A DNA stretch of 42,574 bases from Chara braunii (Eukaryota; Streptophyta; Charophyceae; Charales; Characeae). The stretch lies in the NCBI GenBank assembly GCA_003427395.1, contig BFEA01000363.1:1130320-1172893 (forward strand), read 5' to 3'. The position numbers and the translations under genes are program-made. The first letter of the stretch is position 1, and the number at the start of each line of letters is the position of its first letter. Shown piece after piece: positions 1-11,500 of this stretch. The notes beneath the pieces are model-generated. The model worked only from the letters and a program-made list of their open reading frames with translations. It had not been told where the DNA came from and searched no databases.

Positions 1-1075
1 GGAAGAAGAGGGGTTGAAGGTGGTCGGCTATGGCGGACGGGTGTGGGTGATGGAGGAGGAAGAAGGGTTGGAGGTGGTCGGCTATGGTGGACGGGAGTGG
101 GTGATGGAGGAGGAAGGAGGGTTGAAGGTGGTCGGCTATGGTGGACGGGTGTGGGTGATGGAGGAAGAAGAAGGGTTGGAGGTTGTTAGCTATGGTGGAC
201 GGGTGTGAGTGATGGACGAGGGAGAAGGGTTCGGGTGGTCCGGCTATGGTGGACGGGTGTGGGTAATGGAGGAAGAAAAAGGGCTGGGGGTGGTTAGCTA
301 TGGTGGACGGGTGTGAGTGACGGAGGAGGAGAAGGGTTGGGGTGGTCCGGCTATGTAGATGGGTGTGGGTGATGGAGGAAGAAAAGAGGTTGAAGGTGGT
401 CGGCTATGGCGGACGGGTGTGGGTGATGGAGGAGGAAGAAGGGTTGAGGGTGGTCGGCTATGGTGGACGGGTGTGGGTGATGGAGGAGGAAGGAGGGTTG
501 AAGGTGGTCAACTATGGTGGACGGGTGTAGGTGATGGAGGAAGAAGAAGGGTTGGAGGTGGTCGGCTATGGTGGACGGGTGTAGGTAATGGAGGAGGCTG
601 AAGGGTTAGGGTGGTCCGGCTATGGTGGTCGGGTGTGGGTGATGGAGGAAGGAGAAGGGTTGGGGAGGTCCGACTACGAAGGATGGACGTGGGTGATGGA
701 GGAGGAAGGAGGGTTGAAGGTGGTCTGCTATGGTGGACGGGTGTGGGTGATAGAGGAAGAAGAAGGGGTGGAGGTGGTTGGCTATGGTGGACAGGTGTAG
801 GTGATGGAGGAAGAAGAAGGGTTGAAGGTGGTCGGCTATGGTGGGCTATGGTGGACGGGTGTGGGTGATGAAGGAAGAAGAAGGGTTGGAGGTGGTTGGC
901 TATGGTGGACGGGTGTGAGTGATAGAGAAAGAAGGAGGGTTGGCGATGGTCGGTTATGGTGGATGGGTGTGAGTGATGGAGGAGGGAGAAGGGTTGGGGT
1001 GGTCCGGCTATGGTGGACGGGTGTGAGTGATGGAGGAGGGAGAAGGGTTGGGGTGGTTCAGCTATGGGGGATGGA
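1..1075. repeat. 54-bp minisatellite array (G-rich on plus)
   Basis: About 20 imperfect copies of a 54-bp unit are present, for example the starts of TGGTGGACGGGTGTGGGTGA spaced 54 bp apart near positions 30 and 84. The plus strand is strongly purine and G rich. Because 54 is a multiple of three and the unit has few stops, long meaningless ORFs arise on both strands. The array is cut by the window start. A reverse-complement copy lies at about 17430-18722, and the junction to the 80-bp array is the same in both places. Confidence 0.95.
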
Positions 1076-1214
1076 CGTGAAAGAAGGCCCGTTGGACGTG
1101 TCCTAGCTCCTAGCCCCGTACCTTCGTTTTCGACTTCGGGTGCCTGGCTGCCCCATATCACTTTCGGAAGTCACGGTCACATCCAAAATGGAGAAGGGAC
1201 CGAACTGCAGCCCA
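1076..1214. other. Junction segment between 54-bp and 80-bp arrays
   Basis: This single-copy stretch includes CCTAGCTCCTAGCCCCGTAC and CATATCACTTTCGGAAGTCA. It recurs as reverse complement at about 17295-17430 with the same neighbours on both sides. That shows the 54-bp and 80-bp arrays belong to one ancestral unit rather than being independent satellites. Confidence 0.8.
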
Positions 1215-2395
1215 CACACACATACACCGATCCACATACTCCGAATGTCACAGGGTACAGCCAGGGGTAAAGGTGGGCTGCACATGTTGCAGGGAACTGC
1301 AGCATTCACACATACCCACACCGAATGTTACCGAGTTCAGCAAGGGGTAAAAATGGACTGCGCAAGTTACCAGGGACTGCAGCACTAAAACATACACACA
1401 CCGAAGGTTACGGGGTTCAGCAGGGGGTAAAGACGGACTGCACAAGTAACCGGGGACTGCAGCACAAACACATACACACACCGCATGTTACTGGGTACAG
1501 CAGGGGGTAAAGATGGACTGCGCAAGTTACCGGAGACTGCAGCACTCACACATACCCACACCGAAGGTTTCAGGGTTTAGCAGGGGGTAAAGACGAACTG
1601 CACAAGTTACTGGGGACTGCAGCACACACACATACACACACCGTATGTAACTGGGTACAGCAGAATGTAAAGATGGACTGCACAAGCTACCGAGGACTGC
1701 AACACTCACACATACACACACGAAATGTTACTAGGTATAGCAGGGGGTAAAGACGGACTGTGCAAGTTACCGGGGACTGCATCACTGACACCTACACACA
1801 CCGCATGTTACAAGGTACAGCAGGGGGTAAAGACGGACTGCGCAAGTTACCGGGGACTGCAGCACTCACACATACACACACCGCATGTTACTAGGTACAG
1901 AAGGGGGTAAAGATGGACTGCACAAGTTACCGGGGACTGCAGCACTCACACAAACGCACACCGAATGTTACTCGGTAGAGCAGGGGGTAAAGATGGACTT
2001 CACAAGTTACCGGGGACTGTAGCACTCACACATACACACACCGCATGTTACTGGGTACAGCAGGGGGTAAAGTTGGACTGCACAAGCTACCGGGGACTTC
2101 AACACTCACACATACACACACCGAATGTTACAAGGTATAGCAGGGGGAAAAAATGGACTGCACAAGCTACCGGGGACTGCAACAGACACACATACACACA
2201 CCAAATGTTACTGGGTACAGCAGGGGGTAAAGATGGACTGCGCAAGTTAATGGGGACTGCAACACTCACACATACATACACCGCATGTTACAAGGTATAG
2301 TAGGGGGAAAAGATGGACTGCACAATTTACAGGGGACTGCAGCACTCACACCTACACACACCGAATGTTATTGGGTACAGCAGGGGGTAAAGATG
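1215..2395. repeat. 80-bp minisatellite array
   Basis: About 15 tandem copies of an 80-bp unit are present. CAGGGGGTAAAG recurs at 1501, 1581 and so on, and each unit also carries TTACCGGGGACTGCAGCA and CATACACACACCG. The same unit forms arrays at 31684-32480 (same orientation) and 16886-17294 (reverse complement). ORFs of about 60 aa across it are by-products of the repeat. Confidence 0.95.
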
Positions 2396-5115
2396 AACAA
2401 CACAACTTTTAAGAGCACCTTAATCCAACGAAAAGTTCACCGAAGCTTTCTGAGGTAATTCGCAACTTAGACATACATCAAAGTAAGTGAGGGCCCAAGT
2501 TTATGAGCATCTAGCCCAGCGGAAAGTTCATTGAAGCATCCCAAGTTAATTCGCAGCTTAAACATGCATCAAAGTCAGTGAAAACTCAAGACTTGACGTA
2601 TCTATGAAGGGGAAACATCACCGAACTATCACAAGGTGAATCGCAACTTACCCAAGCACCAGATAAGTGAAAACCTAAGCTTTGAAGCAATCTATGGAGA
2701 GGAAGCATCACCGAAATATCATCAGGTAAATCACAACTTACTCAAGCACCCAAATCAGTGAAAACTCAAGATTTAAAGCAATCTATGAAGGGGAAACATC
2801 ACCGAACTTATCACAAGGTGAATCCCATGTTACCCAAACACCCAAATTATAGGAAACTCAAGATTTGAAGCTATCGGTGAAGAGGAAACATCACCGAACT
2901 ATCACAAGGTGAATCACAACTTACCCAAGCACCCAAATCAGTGAAAACACAAGCTTTGAAGCAATCTATGAAGGGGAAACATCACCGAACTATCACATGG
3001 TGAATCGAAACATACCTAAGCACCGAAATCAGTGAAAACTCAAGATTTGAAGCTATCTCTGAGAGGGAAATATCACCGAACTATCACAAGGTGAATCGCA
3101 ACTTACCCAAGCACCAAAATCAGTGAAAACTCAAGATTTCAAGCAATCTCTGAAGGGGAAACATCACCGAACTATCACAAGGTGAATCGCAACTAAACCC
3201 AAACACCCAAATCAGTGAAGGCTAAAAGTTTGAAGCAATCTATGAAGAGGAAACATCACCGAACTATCTCAAGGTGAATCACAACTTACCGAAGCACACA
3301 AATCAGTGAAAACACAAGCTTTGAAGCAATATATGAAGGGGGAAACATCACCGAACTATCACAAGGTGAATCGCAACTTACCCAAACACCCAANAACACA
3401 AGCTTTGAAGCAATATATGAAGGGGGAAACATCACCGAACTATCACAAGGTGAATCGCAACTTACCCAAACACCCAAATCAGTGAAAACTCAAGATTTGA
3501 AGCAATCTGTGAAGGGGAAACATCATCGAACTATCACAAGGTGAATCGCAACTTACCCAAGCACCCAAATCAGTGAAAACTCAAGATGTGAAGCAATCTA
3601 TGAAGGGGAAACATCATCGAACTATCACAAGGTGAATCGTAACTTACTCAAGCACCCAAATCAGCGAAAACACAAGCTTTGAAGCAATCTATGAAGGAAA
3701 AACATCACCGAACCATCACAAGGTAAATCACAACTTACCCAAGGACCCGAATCAGTGAAAACTCAAGATTTCAAACAATCTATGAAGCGGAAACATCACC
3801 GAACTATCACAAGGTGAATCGCAACTTACCCAAGCACGCAAATGAGTGAAAACTCAAGATTTGAAGCAATGTTTGAAGGAGAAACATCACCAAACTATCA
3901 AAAGATGAATCACACATTACCAAAGCACCCAAATGAGTGAAAACTCAAGATTTGAAGCAATCTTTGAAGAGGAAACATCACCGAATTATCACAAGGTGAA
4001 TCGCAACTTACACAAGCATCCAAATGAGTGAAAACTCAAGATTTGAAGCAATCTATGAAGGGGAAACATCACTGAACTATGACAAGGTGAAACGCAACTT
4101 ACCCAAGCACCCAAATCAGTGTAAACTCAATATTTGAAGCAATTTATGAAGCGGAAACATCACCTAACTATCACAAGTTGAATCGCAACTTACACAAACT
4201 CCCAAATCAGTGAAAACTCAAGATTTGAAGTAATCTGTAAAGAGGAAAGATCACCGAACTATCTCAAGGTGAATCGCAACTTACCCAAGCACCCCAATCA
4301 GTGAAAACACAAGCTTTGAAGCAATTTGTAAAGGAAAAACATTACCGAACTATCACAAGGTGAATCGCAACTTACCCAACCACCCAAATAAGTGAAAACT
4401 CAAGATTTGAAGCAATCTACGAAGGGGAAACATCACCGATTTATCACAAGGTGAATCGCAACTTACCCAATCATCTGAATTAGTGAAAACTAAAAATTTG
4501 AAGCAATCTATGAAGGGGAGACATCACCGAACAATCACAAGGTGAATCGCAATTTACCCAAATCAGTGAAAACTCACGATTTGAAGCAATCTATGAACAG
4601 GAAACATCACCGAAATATCACAAGGTGAATCGCAACTTATCCAAGCACCAAAATCAGGTGAAAACTCAAGATTTGAAGCAATCTATGAAGGGGAAACATC
4701 ACCGAACTATCACAAGGTGAATCGCAACTTACCCAAGCACCCAAATCAGTAACAGCTCAAGCTTTGAAGCAATCTATGAATGGGAAACATCACCGAATTA
4801 TCACAAGGTGAATCGTAACTTACCCAAGCACCCAAATCAGTGAAAACTCAAGATTTGAAGCAATCTATGAAGAGGAAATATCACCGAACTATCACAAGGT
4901 GAATCGCAACTTACCCAAACACCCAAATCAGTGAAAACACAAGCTTTGAAGCAATCTATGAAGGAAAAACATCACCGAACTATCACAAGGTGAATCGCAA
5001 CTTACCCAAGTACCAAAATCAGTGAAAATTCAAGATTTGAAGCAATCTATGAAGGGAAAACATCACCGAACTATCACAAGGTGAATCGCAACTTACCCAA
5101 GCACCCAAATCAGCA
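2396..5115. repeat. 91-bp minisatellite array
   Basis: About 30 copies of a 91-bp unit are present, with core GAAACATCACCGAACTATCA followed by CAAGGTGAATCGCAACTTAC. The phase was checked at 4691 and 4782. The first two units (2400-2600) are strongly diverged, and the same diverged edge units start the matching array at 32480. A single N at 3394 sits between near-identical stretches, so copy number is uncertain. Confidence 0.95.
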
Positions 5116-5119
5116 AAAT

Positions 5120-5316
5120 TCGCAGTTTTGACAAGAGGAGGAGGGGGAGAAGGAGGAGAGTGAGAAAGAAAGGAAAAGAAAGAAGAAGAGGAAGAAGAAG
5201 AAGAAAGAGAAAAAGAAGAAGAAGAGAAAGAAAGAAGAAGGAGAGAAGAAGAAGAAGAAAAAAAAAAAAAAAAAAAAAGGAGAAGATGAAGAAGAAGATA
5301 AAGAAGGAGGAGAGTT
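5120..5316. repeat. Purine tract (GA/GAA-rich)
   Basis: This stretch of almost pure A and G is about 190 bp long on the plus strand and includes a run of about 20 A near 5259-5278. It lies between the 91-bp array and the unique LTR part, as the counterpart tracts do in the other LTR copy (37305-37450 inverted, and 38118-38178). The arginine/lysine or serine-rich ORFs read across it are compositional artefacts. Confidence 0.9.
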
Positions 5317-8015
5317 CCTTCCTCTTTCACTCACCTCTCGCTGGTCTTTAGGGAGTGGAGTCCTAATGCTTGGTTCTAGCCACCTGAGTATGGTTTTTCC
5401 TCTCTCCCAAACTATCCCCTCCTTTCCTCACACCTCTCCTCTAACTATGGTAGACTCATTTCTTTAGGGCTGTGGAGTCCTCCCCTCTAGAAGGGTGAAA
5501 AGGACCCCTTTGAACCTCTCCTCCTACTTCACAGCCTGAGGGCTATGGCGGATCACCTCCCTCGCCTTTCTCGAGCCTCTAGACCTCCTCCCTTAGCCCT
5601 ATCACCATAGCCAGACTACACGCTAGCTCCGGCTCACACTCCCTTGCTTCTCTTCCACTCGGACTCTCTCCTAGATTCATTTGGGAAGGATCGACACCTG
5701 TCGTGCTCAAATGAGAGTGGCGGCCTGCACCTCCAGCTTATGTAGGCTGGAACAGCGGCACCGCCCAGCCTCTAGGCCTCTCCAAGTGCCTCTAGGTGGA
5801 CCGAGGTACCCTCAAGGCCAATTTTTGGGTTTTTCGCTTCCCGAAGGTACCTGGGCCTCATTTTGGTCAGGAACATGCAGTCCGAGAGGCTGGTATCCTC
5901 CCGGACTACCCCTTGGCCTACCCCGACATCTTTTCACTTCAAAAAGTGTTGCCTTTTGGGTACCACTACCCCAAAATGCAGCCTTTTTTAAAATTTGAGG
6001 GCCAGAGGCCCGTTTTTCGTTTTTTTTCTAGTCTAGGCTTCTTGTGAGTAGGCCGTTACATTTTTCCAAGTAGCGGCATAAATCTCAGCCTTGGATTTGG
6101 CTGAGATCTAGGGTTTTCATCATTCCGAGCTACTCCCAAGCCCCCCTTGCTCCAAATTTGAGTCGTTTACTCATATTTTTAATTTTTTTGATGTACCTGG
6201 CCCAGTGCTTGGGCCAAATTCGCTGTTTTGTCTTGTTCCTTTCTTTGTTTCCCCTCCATTCTGCTGCCAACTCATTCGGGAGCTAGCTGTTTTGTGTCAG
6301 CCTTCAAAAAACGGCTAGATCTCCTCCTCCGCAAGATCAGATCTAAGATCGAAGGCCCAAAAATGAGCCGGCCAACTCATATCAGCATTTTTCTTTATTT
6401 TTGTTGCTTAAATTCAGATATTGCAGTGATAATGCCTCTGCAATCCGTACTGCCCTCCTAGGATCTAGGAGGGATGAGATCATCATTGAGACCTGCCAGT
6501 CCCTACCGCTGCAGTCCCAACGTGGCGGCACTTTTTTATCCACTCCTTCCTCCTCCTTTGTCCCATTCTCTCCCCTTTTCTCCCCCTTTTTCCTCCTTTT
6601 TCTTTTATTTACAGTTGGGACAAGTATCCAACAGTTATTTCTCCTCTTTCTCGTTGTTGGACCTTTCCCAAGACCAGATTTGCAACCGACATATGGCCGT
6701 TTCACCTCGGACTGCAGTAGTGGCACCCCCAAGGCCAAAGGTGACTCCTTTTTTATGCCGCCACTTCCAGTTTGAGACCCCATTGTTCTGATTTTCTCCG
6801 GCCAGCCCTTTTGCACGTGGAACCCTCGGGACTTTGTTTTTCTTGGCCTGGCTGGTCCGGGATACTCGGACTGCTGGCCGGATTCTCTTACCGCCGTTAT
6901 TATCTCTTTTCTTCCCCTCGGCACCTCCCACAGGCGCTTGCCGCGGCGATACTTAGTGTTTTCATCCGGGCTCCCTGGCCTGGAGTTTCCTGTCCACCTG
7001 GTTTCAGGTTATTTTATTTTTGTTGTCGTTGCGTCTGATCCACGATCCCCCTGGTTCGCTCCAAGTGCCTCCCGTCTTTCCCGTCTCACGTCCGTCTTCT
7101 TCGTCGTGTCGTCGATTTTCCGTCAGCACCCGACTTCTCCTCTTTTTCTTATTATCCCTGGTTTTTCCCCTTTTTTCGGCGTCGTCCTGGGTGACGTCCC
7201 GCTCTTGTGTACTCTCCTTGGGTTAGTCGCCCTTTATTCCGCCGACGGCTGCGGTCTTCAGCCCCGTCAGCGACTCCCGACACTTTATCCCTATCGATAC
7301 TTGTCCTGCTAGTGGTTCCGCGCGTGCCGCCATTTTATCTAGGCCCACGCGGTCCCTGGTACTTCGGCCCGCCTGCATTACATCTTTCCCTTAGTCTCAC
7401 GCGGTTCCCGGTACTTCGCCTCGTCGGCACCACATCGTCACCTGGTCCCACGTGGTCACGGGCTCTTTGTCCTGCCATTACTGCCCCGTCTTCCGATCCC
7501 ATGTGGTCCCCGACACTCCTGCCCCTCCTGTACCACGTCTTCCCTTGGTGCTCCTGACGTCCTTCCGTCTTGCGGCGGTCTTCGCCCCCCCCGTTCCCTT
7601 TGTGTCCCACACGACGTTCCGCTTCGGGCGCCGGTTCCCCCTAACCTGCGATCTCCTCGGCCCACCTGCCGCCACGTCGCGTCAGCGCCTTCCGCCCTGT
7701 TCCTTCCCACTTTCTTCCTTCCCTTGTTGCGCACCTCTCATGCTGCTACCAACTTCTCGGCGACCATCCTCCGTCCTTGGGGAAGGAGTCTCCCTTGCTA
7801 TTCTCTCACATTCCTTTGTCGCTTCCTGCTTAGACAATTCCTCTTTAGCTTTGGCGGTCTTGACGACTTCGGACAACCTCTAACCTCCCACTGTTTGTAC
7901 TCACGCTTTCGGTCTGTCCTGCATTCCTGCCTCCGATTTTCTCTGTCGTGCACAAATTGGTCAGATACAGTCTCTCGAGTGACGGAAAATCATTCGGGAC
8001 TCACCAGTCCCGACA
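5317..8015 (-). repeat. Unique (promoter-proximal) part of the 3' LTR
   Basis: This sequence of about 2.7 kb is not tandemly repeated and matches 38179-40897 along its whole length with scattered substitutions and small indels. In element orientation it is the beginning of the LTR, where the U3 promoter of such elements normally lies. I see no convincing gene in it. The ORFs of 60-140 aa do not share conserved reading frames with the second copy in any way that suggests coding. I could not pick out a reliable TATA box or polyadenylation signal. Confidence 0.75.
7994..8013 (-). other. Perfect hairpin at the LTR edge
   Basis: TCGGGACT and AGTCCCGA form an 8-bp perfect inverted repeat around a 4-nt loop, two bases inside the LTR terminus. 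The same hairpin is present at 40876-40895 in the other LTR. Confidence 0.8.
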
Positions 8016-8017
8016 TA

Positions 8018-8028
8018 TTCCCCCCACT
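8018..8028 (-). promoter_or_regulatory. Polypurine tract (plus-strand DNA primer)
   Basis: On the minus strand, AGTGGGGGGAA lies a few bases before the LTR start TGTCGGG. This is where LTR retrotransposons keep the RNase H-resistant primer for second-strand synthesis. It is followed by LTR sequence in minus orientation only, which agrees with pol being on the minus strand. A stem-loop, GCGATG-AGGA-CATCGC, precedes it at 8034-8049. Confidence 0.75.
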
Positions 8029-8415
8029 CATTTGCGATGTCCTCATCGCGCACCGATCCATGGTCAGTAGGAATTTTGGAGTGATAGACAGACAGGGAAG
8101 AGGAGTGGGGTGGGATGAGTAGTTAGCTTGCCAGGGTTCTTTTTGTCTTTCCCACTTTTTCCTCGGGTCCTTCTTTAAGTTTCCGCCCCTCGGGGTGGGG
8201 GAGGGTATGGAGGGGTTAGGGTTTTTGTTTCGGGTTTCCTTTAGATTGTGTAACGTCCGCAAAATCAATAATGTCTTTGTAACGAGCGCGTAACACTCTC
8301 TGTGCATCAACGTCCGTCTTACAGCTGTATCTCTTTCTCACTAGAACTCCCACATACCCAAGGGCTTTCCCACAACTTCCCGTATCATTCCACAAGAGAG
8401 AGGACGACGCGCCCA

Positions 8416-8670
8416 TCATCCTCGCCAGGGACCGAGGTAAAGGGAGATTTTGGCGACGGATGTCTCAAGGATCATTTGCCATGGCTTCCTCCAGGTGCGA
8501 GCTAGCAACACGTCAAAGAGCTTAAGCAACTTGGTGTCTCTTTCCCTCATCAAGTTGACTAGCATCGCCCCTTGGAGGGGTCCGGCCACAGACATGCCTG
8601 CAGCTAGTTTTTCATTGTACGTTATTTCTCGCTCTTGATAATGTCTTGAAGGTTGCATTCGTAATCTCAA
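8416..8670 (-). pseudogene. Short unrecognised ORF, possibly a relic
   Basis: This is an 84-codon minus-strand ORF with mixed protein-like composition; it includes AGMSVAGPLQGAML and LLKLFDVLLARTWRKPWQM. No family is recognised. It lies just inside the 3' LTR, downstream of pol. It has no clear start context, and the frame closes upstream within about 30 bases. It could equally be a chance ORF. Confidence 0.15.
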
Positions 8671-9197
8671 ATTTATCTTCCCATTTCATTGAGAAAACAT
8701 TCTCGAGCAGAAATCCTTTTGGTTTTGTCTTATTCATTACTCTTAGGACACCCACTCATTTTCAGTACAATTTTTCCTCTCCCCGAAGCTCAAACATAGT
8801 CAAATCCACATGCATTCTTCCCGGTCATTCCTCCCGGCCTTTCTCAGGTTCTGCCAATTCCGCATGCATATCATCCTCTGCCCTTTCTTGCCCTTTACTT
8901 AATTGATTTTTCATGTGCAATGCTTGGTTCACCCCTCAGCCACTTCTCATCTTTTCAAGCTTATACGAGCCGATTACACAACCAACTCTCAGTGTGCCGG
9001 TTTCAGTTCATACCATGTTACTTGCTCAAGTCCTTTCTGCGCTGGCGTCTTGCCAGACTCCCTTTTCTCAGGCCTATACAAAGTCAATTACAATATTTTT
9101 TTGTTCCGGCCATCTTGACAGATCCCTTTTTTCCAAGCCCATGCAAAATCAATTACAAGTCTTAATTTTATGCGCATTCATTGGTAGATGGCACACC

Positions 9198-9230
9198 TTC
9201 CCCCCACCCAAAACGCGATGTCCCCATCGC
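9198..9230 (-). promoter_or_regulatory. Second polypurine tract with hairpin
   Basis: On the minus strand, GCGATG-GGGA-CATCGC is followed by a short spacer and GGGTGGGGGGAAGG. This repeats the arrangement next to the 3' LTR (hairpin, spacer, G6AA). The next bases are TGTGCCATC, so this might mark the start of an older LTR relic or an internal duplicate primer. No matching LTR end was found. Confidence 0.45.
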
Positions 9231-10139
9231 ACGACTGGTTCTCACTCGGAGGTACGCAGACCTTTGGCCCACCGACCGCAAGTCAAGGACACAAGCCCAT
9301 CCGCTTCACAAAAGGAAAAGTGATCAGTTCTTCCCCAGCGGACGACGCCTCATCCTTCTACCCGGTCCGACCTTTCTTCTCTTACGTGGTGAGCACCAAG
9401 ACCAAGGTTCCTCCTCACGTCTGCCAGGTAGGTCCAATCCAAGCCTGCTAGGGCCTCGTCTAGTCGTAAGAGCGTTCTTCGCGAATCGTTCCTCCGAGTG
9501 GTGATTTTCTGGATTCCGGCCTCTTCCTTCCAAGAGAGTTGGAGCTCTCGATCAGTTCGCGAGTGTAGTTACGAAGTCCTCGCAATTAGTCTCGAAACGG
9601 TTGTAATGTTCCGGCAGGGCAGTGTCAATGCCCCGTGGTGGTGGCGGACTCCACCCGGTACCTCGCCCAGCCTCTCCCTTTGGACAGTGCCGCCCAACTT
9701 AGCGCGGGCAGCCGTGGTCCGACCCAAATGGCCATGCCACCCCTCTATGACATGGCGTGTGGTTGGGGAATAGCAAAATAGACTAGATGAGAATGGCTTT
9801 CCCGCCCATTTGGCTCTCTCGCCCTTTGACATTTAGGCGTTCAACAGGAGGCGCAATTAGAACTCCCCGACTAGAGCTCATTGTCGGAGGTGGTTCCGGA
9901 AGTCCCGCACCGATCCAAGTGGTAGGTGCCTTAGTCCTTTAACCCTCACCCTCTCGAAGAGGAACAGATCGCGTTGAGACTTTTTCCATCAAAGGGATAG
10001 AGGTCTTGAGGTCACGGTGCATGCGCCGGTATCCCCCTCTTGCTGAGGCCAAAGACTAGAAGAAAGGAGAAATTTCATTTCAAAGCTCTTTCCAACTCCA
10101 TTTCCAGTTGCCTGGGGTCCCCTGTTAATGCAATGCAAT

Positions 10140-10310
10140 TTCCAATACTCAATCCAATTTCAATGCTTAGTCTCATTCTCATGCTCAATCTCAGTCCAGT
10201 GCTCATTCTTAGTCCAGTGCTCAATGTCATATCTCTTCCAAGGCTGAGTCCAATATGTCTTCCAATGTCTTTTCGAAGGCTCAACTCTTCCAATGTCTTG
10301 CATCTCAAGC
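10140..10310. repeat. 18-bp imperfect repeat
   Basis: Imperfect repeats of about 18 bp follow the pattern TCAGTCCAGTGCTCAT with variants. The minus-strand ORF across them shows a six-residue periodicity (GLRMST, GLRLSM, EIGLSI), which is a product of the repeat and not evidence of a gene. Confidence 0.6.
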
Positions 10311-10370
10311 AGTCATGCAAGGGGACCCCAGTGGCCGTTCCAGAGAATGACCTTTATTAGGGGTCATTCC

Positions 10371-10530
10371 GAACAACCTGGTTAGGGTCGTTCTTTCCAT
10401 TTCCAAGTCGACCAGCCTAGTTAGGGTCATTCTTATCCATTAGAATCGGCCAGCCTGGTTAGGACCATTCTTATCCATTTCAATTGGACAGTCTGGTTAG
10501 GACCATCCGTATCCATTGCAATGTTAGCAC
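10371..10530. repeat. 38-39-bp minisatellite, four copies
   Basis: GGTTAGGGTC or GGTTAGGACC recurs at about 10380, 10419, 10457 and 10495, each followed by ATTCTTATCCATT-like sequence and CCAGCCTG. The unit is 38-39 bp. Confidence 0.8.
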
Positions 10531-11500
10531 CCGAGGGGGTGGGCCTCGAGGACACGGATCCTATCTCGTCTCGGGGGTTAGAAGGCGGCCATCGTCTTGG
10601 GTTTTTACACATGCTTCTTCCTTTATCCTCATGCCATTTACCAATCTTACATCCATCCGTACATCCAACTTAGCGTCTAATGCTCGAGTTGGAGATCGCA
10701 TCCCCAAGCAGCACTAGCCAACCCGGCCGTTCAACCATTAGAAGGGGTGCTGACTTCTTTCCATGCTTTCTCTTTCTCGGACTCACATGCATTTTGCTGT
10801 TCTGGAGCGACGTGGAACCGGTTGGATTAGGCTCCTAGGGAAGAGGGTCCTTCATGCCTCTTTACCCATAGGTCCCCTAACCTCTCACAAGGCCTTGTGA
10901 AAAGACTCATTCAATCATAGACATAGAAATAAAAGGAAAAACTCTCGTCATCAACGTTTCTTCCAATATCTAGGAGTCTACATGTCCTTGTCCATGACCT
11001 TAAGACAACATTGATCATCCTCAGTTTTTTTCTTACTATAAAAAAAAATCATATTTCCCGGAAGGAGCGAGAGTACTCATACAAAGTAGCACTTGTCAGC
11101 CCCCCCCCCCCCCCTACTAGTTTCCTCAATCCAAAAAGTAGTTACATCGCATTCTTTCCAAGAAGAAAACGAGGAGACAAAATTTAAATGCAAGAGAACA
11201 TTACAGACTCATCTTATCTAGTTCCCTCCATTTTTCTCTTACTTTCCCTTAGCCATCCCAGTCATCCATAGTTCTATTCTAAGTGCAAAAAGCTCTCGTG
11301 CCCATTCCCGAAGAAGCAACAACTTATATGAAGTAGCATTCGTTACCCAGTCCTTAGCCGCTTCGAGCTTAGCAACTGTCCCATTATAGTTCATTCGGAA
11401 AGAAGTTCAAATGCGCAAAAGGAAAGGTGACAGTTCTTGCTGCCCGGTTACCAACCCTTCCCCGATTCCCAGCTATTCCCATCATGCCTGATGTCCCTTT

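Larger units (their letters stand above)
1..8015 (-). mobile_element. 3' LTR of a giant Ty3-type retrotransposon (runs off the window start)
   Basis: Read on the minus strand, this LTR starts with TGTCGGGACT at 8015. It passes through a unique part of about 2.7 kb, a purine tract (5125-5316 in plus coordinates), a 91-bp array, an 80-bp array and a 54-bp array that continues past position 1. The same unique part recurs at about 38180-40897 in the same orientation. The two copies match up to the CGACA at 8011-8015 and 40893-40897 and then diverge at once, as LTR ends do. A polypurine tract (GAGTGGGGGGAA on the minus strand) abuts the edge at 8018-8028. This places the 3' LTR here and sets the element's orientation. 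Spot checks by eye suggest the two copies are about 90-95% alike. The other end of the LTR lies outside the window. Confidence 0.75.
8016..11500 (-). other. 3' non-coding region of the element
   Basis: About 3.5 kb separates the last pol-side ORF from the 3' LTR. It has no recognisable conserved domain on either strand. It holds a second polypurine/hairpin pair (9198-9230), two small minisatellites (10140-10310 and 10371-10530), a C run at 11101-11114, and one minus-strand ORF of uncertain meaning (8416-8670). Long 3' regions are known in several plant Ty3 lineages. Confidence 0.55.

Noticed and set aside
14-1161. Long ORFs across the 54-bp array (for example 217 codons on minus, and 245 codons at 17347-18084)
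   Set aside because: They follow the 54-bp periodicity on both strands and in several frames, have no start context, and change with each repeat variant. Open frames here come from unit length and composition.
2396-5115. 91-bp array as a CRISPR array
   Set aside because: The whole unit is repeated with scattered variation. There are no unique spacers and no cas genes, and the context is a eukaryotic retroelement.
5019-5351. Ser/Phe/Leu-rich or Arg/Lys-rich ORFs in the purine tract
   Set aside because: They are pure low-complexity translations of GA/GAA repeats. The same applies to ORFs in microsatellites at 18820-19107, 28707-28988 and 41868-42182.
5317-8015. LTR limited to the 2.7-kb unique part
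   Set aside because: The purine tract, the 91-bp array with the same diverged edge units and the 80-bp array continue in the same order beyond it in both copies, so the shared region is longer. Not fully excluded.
5681-8122. ORFs of 60-143 codons in the unique LTR part
   Set aside because: Both LTR copies have such ORFs on both strands, but the differences between copies include indels that do not respect any frame.
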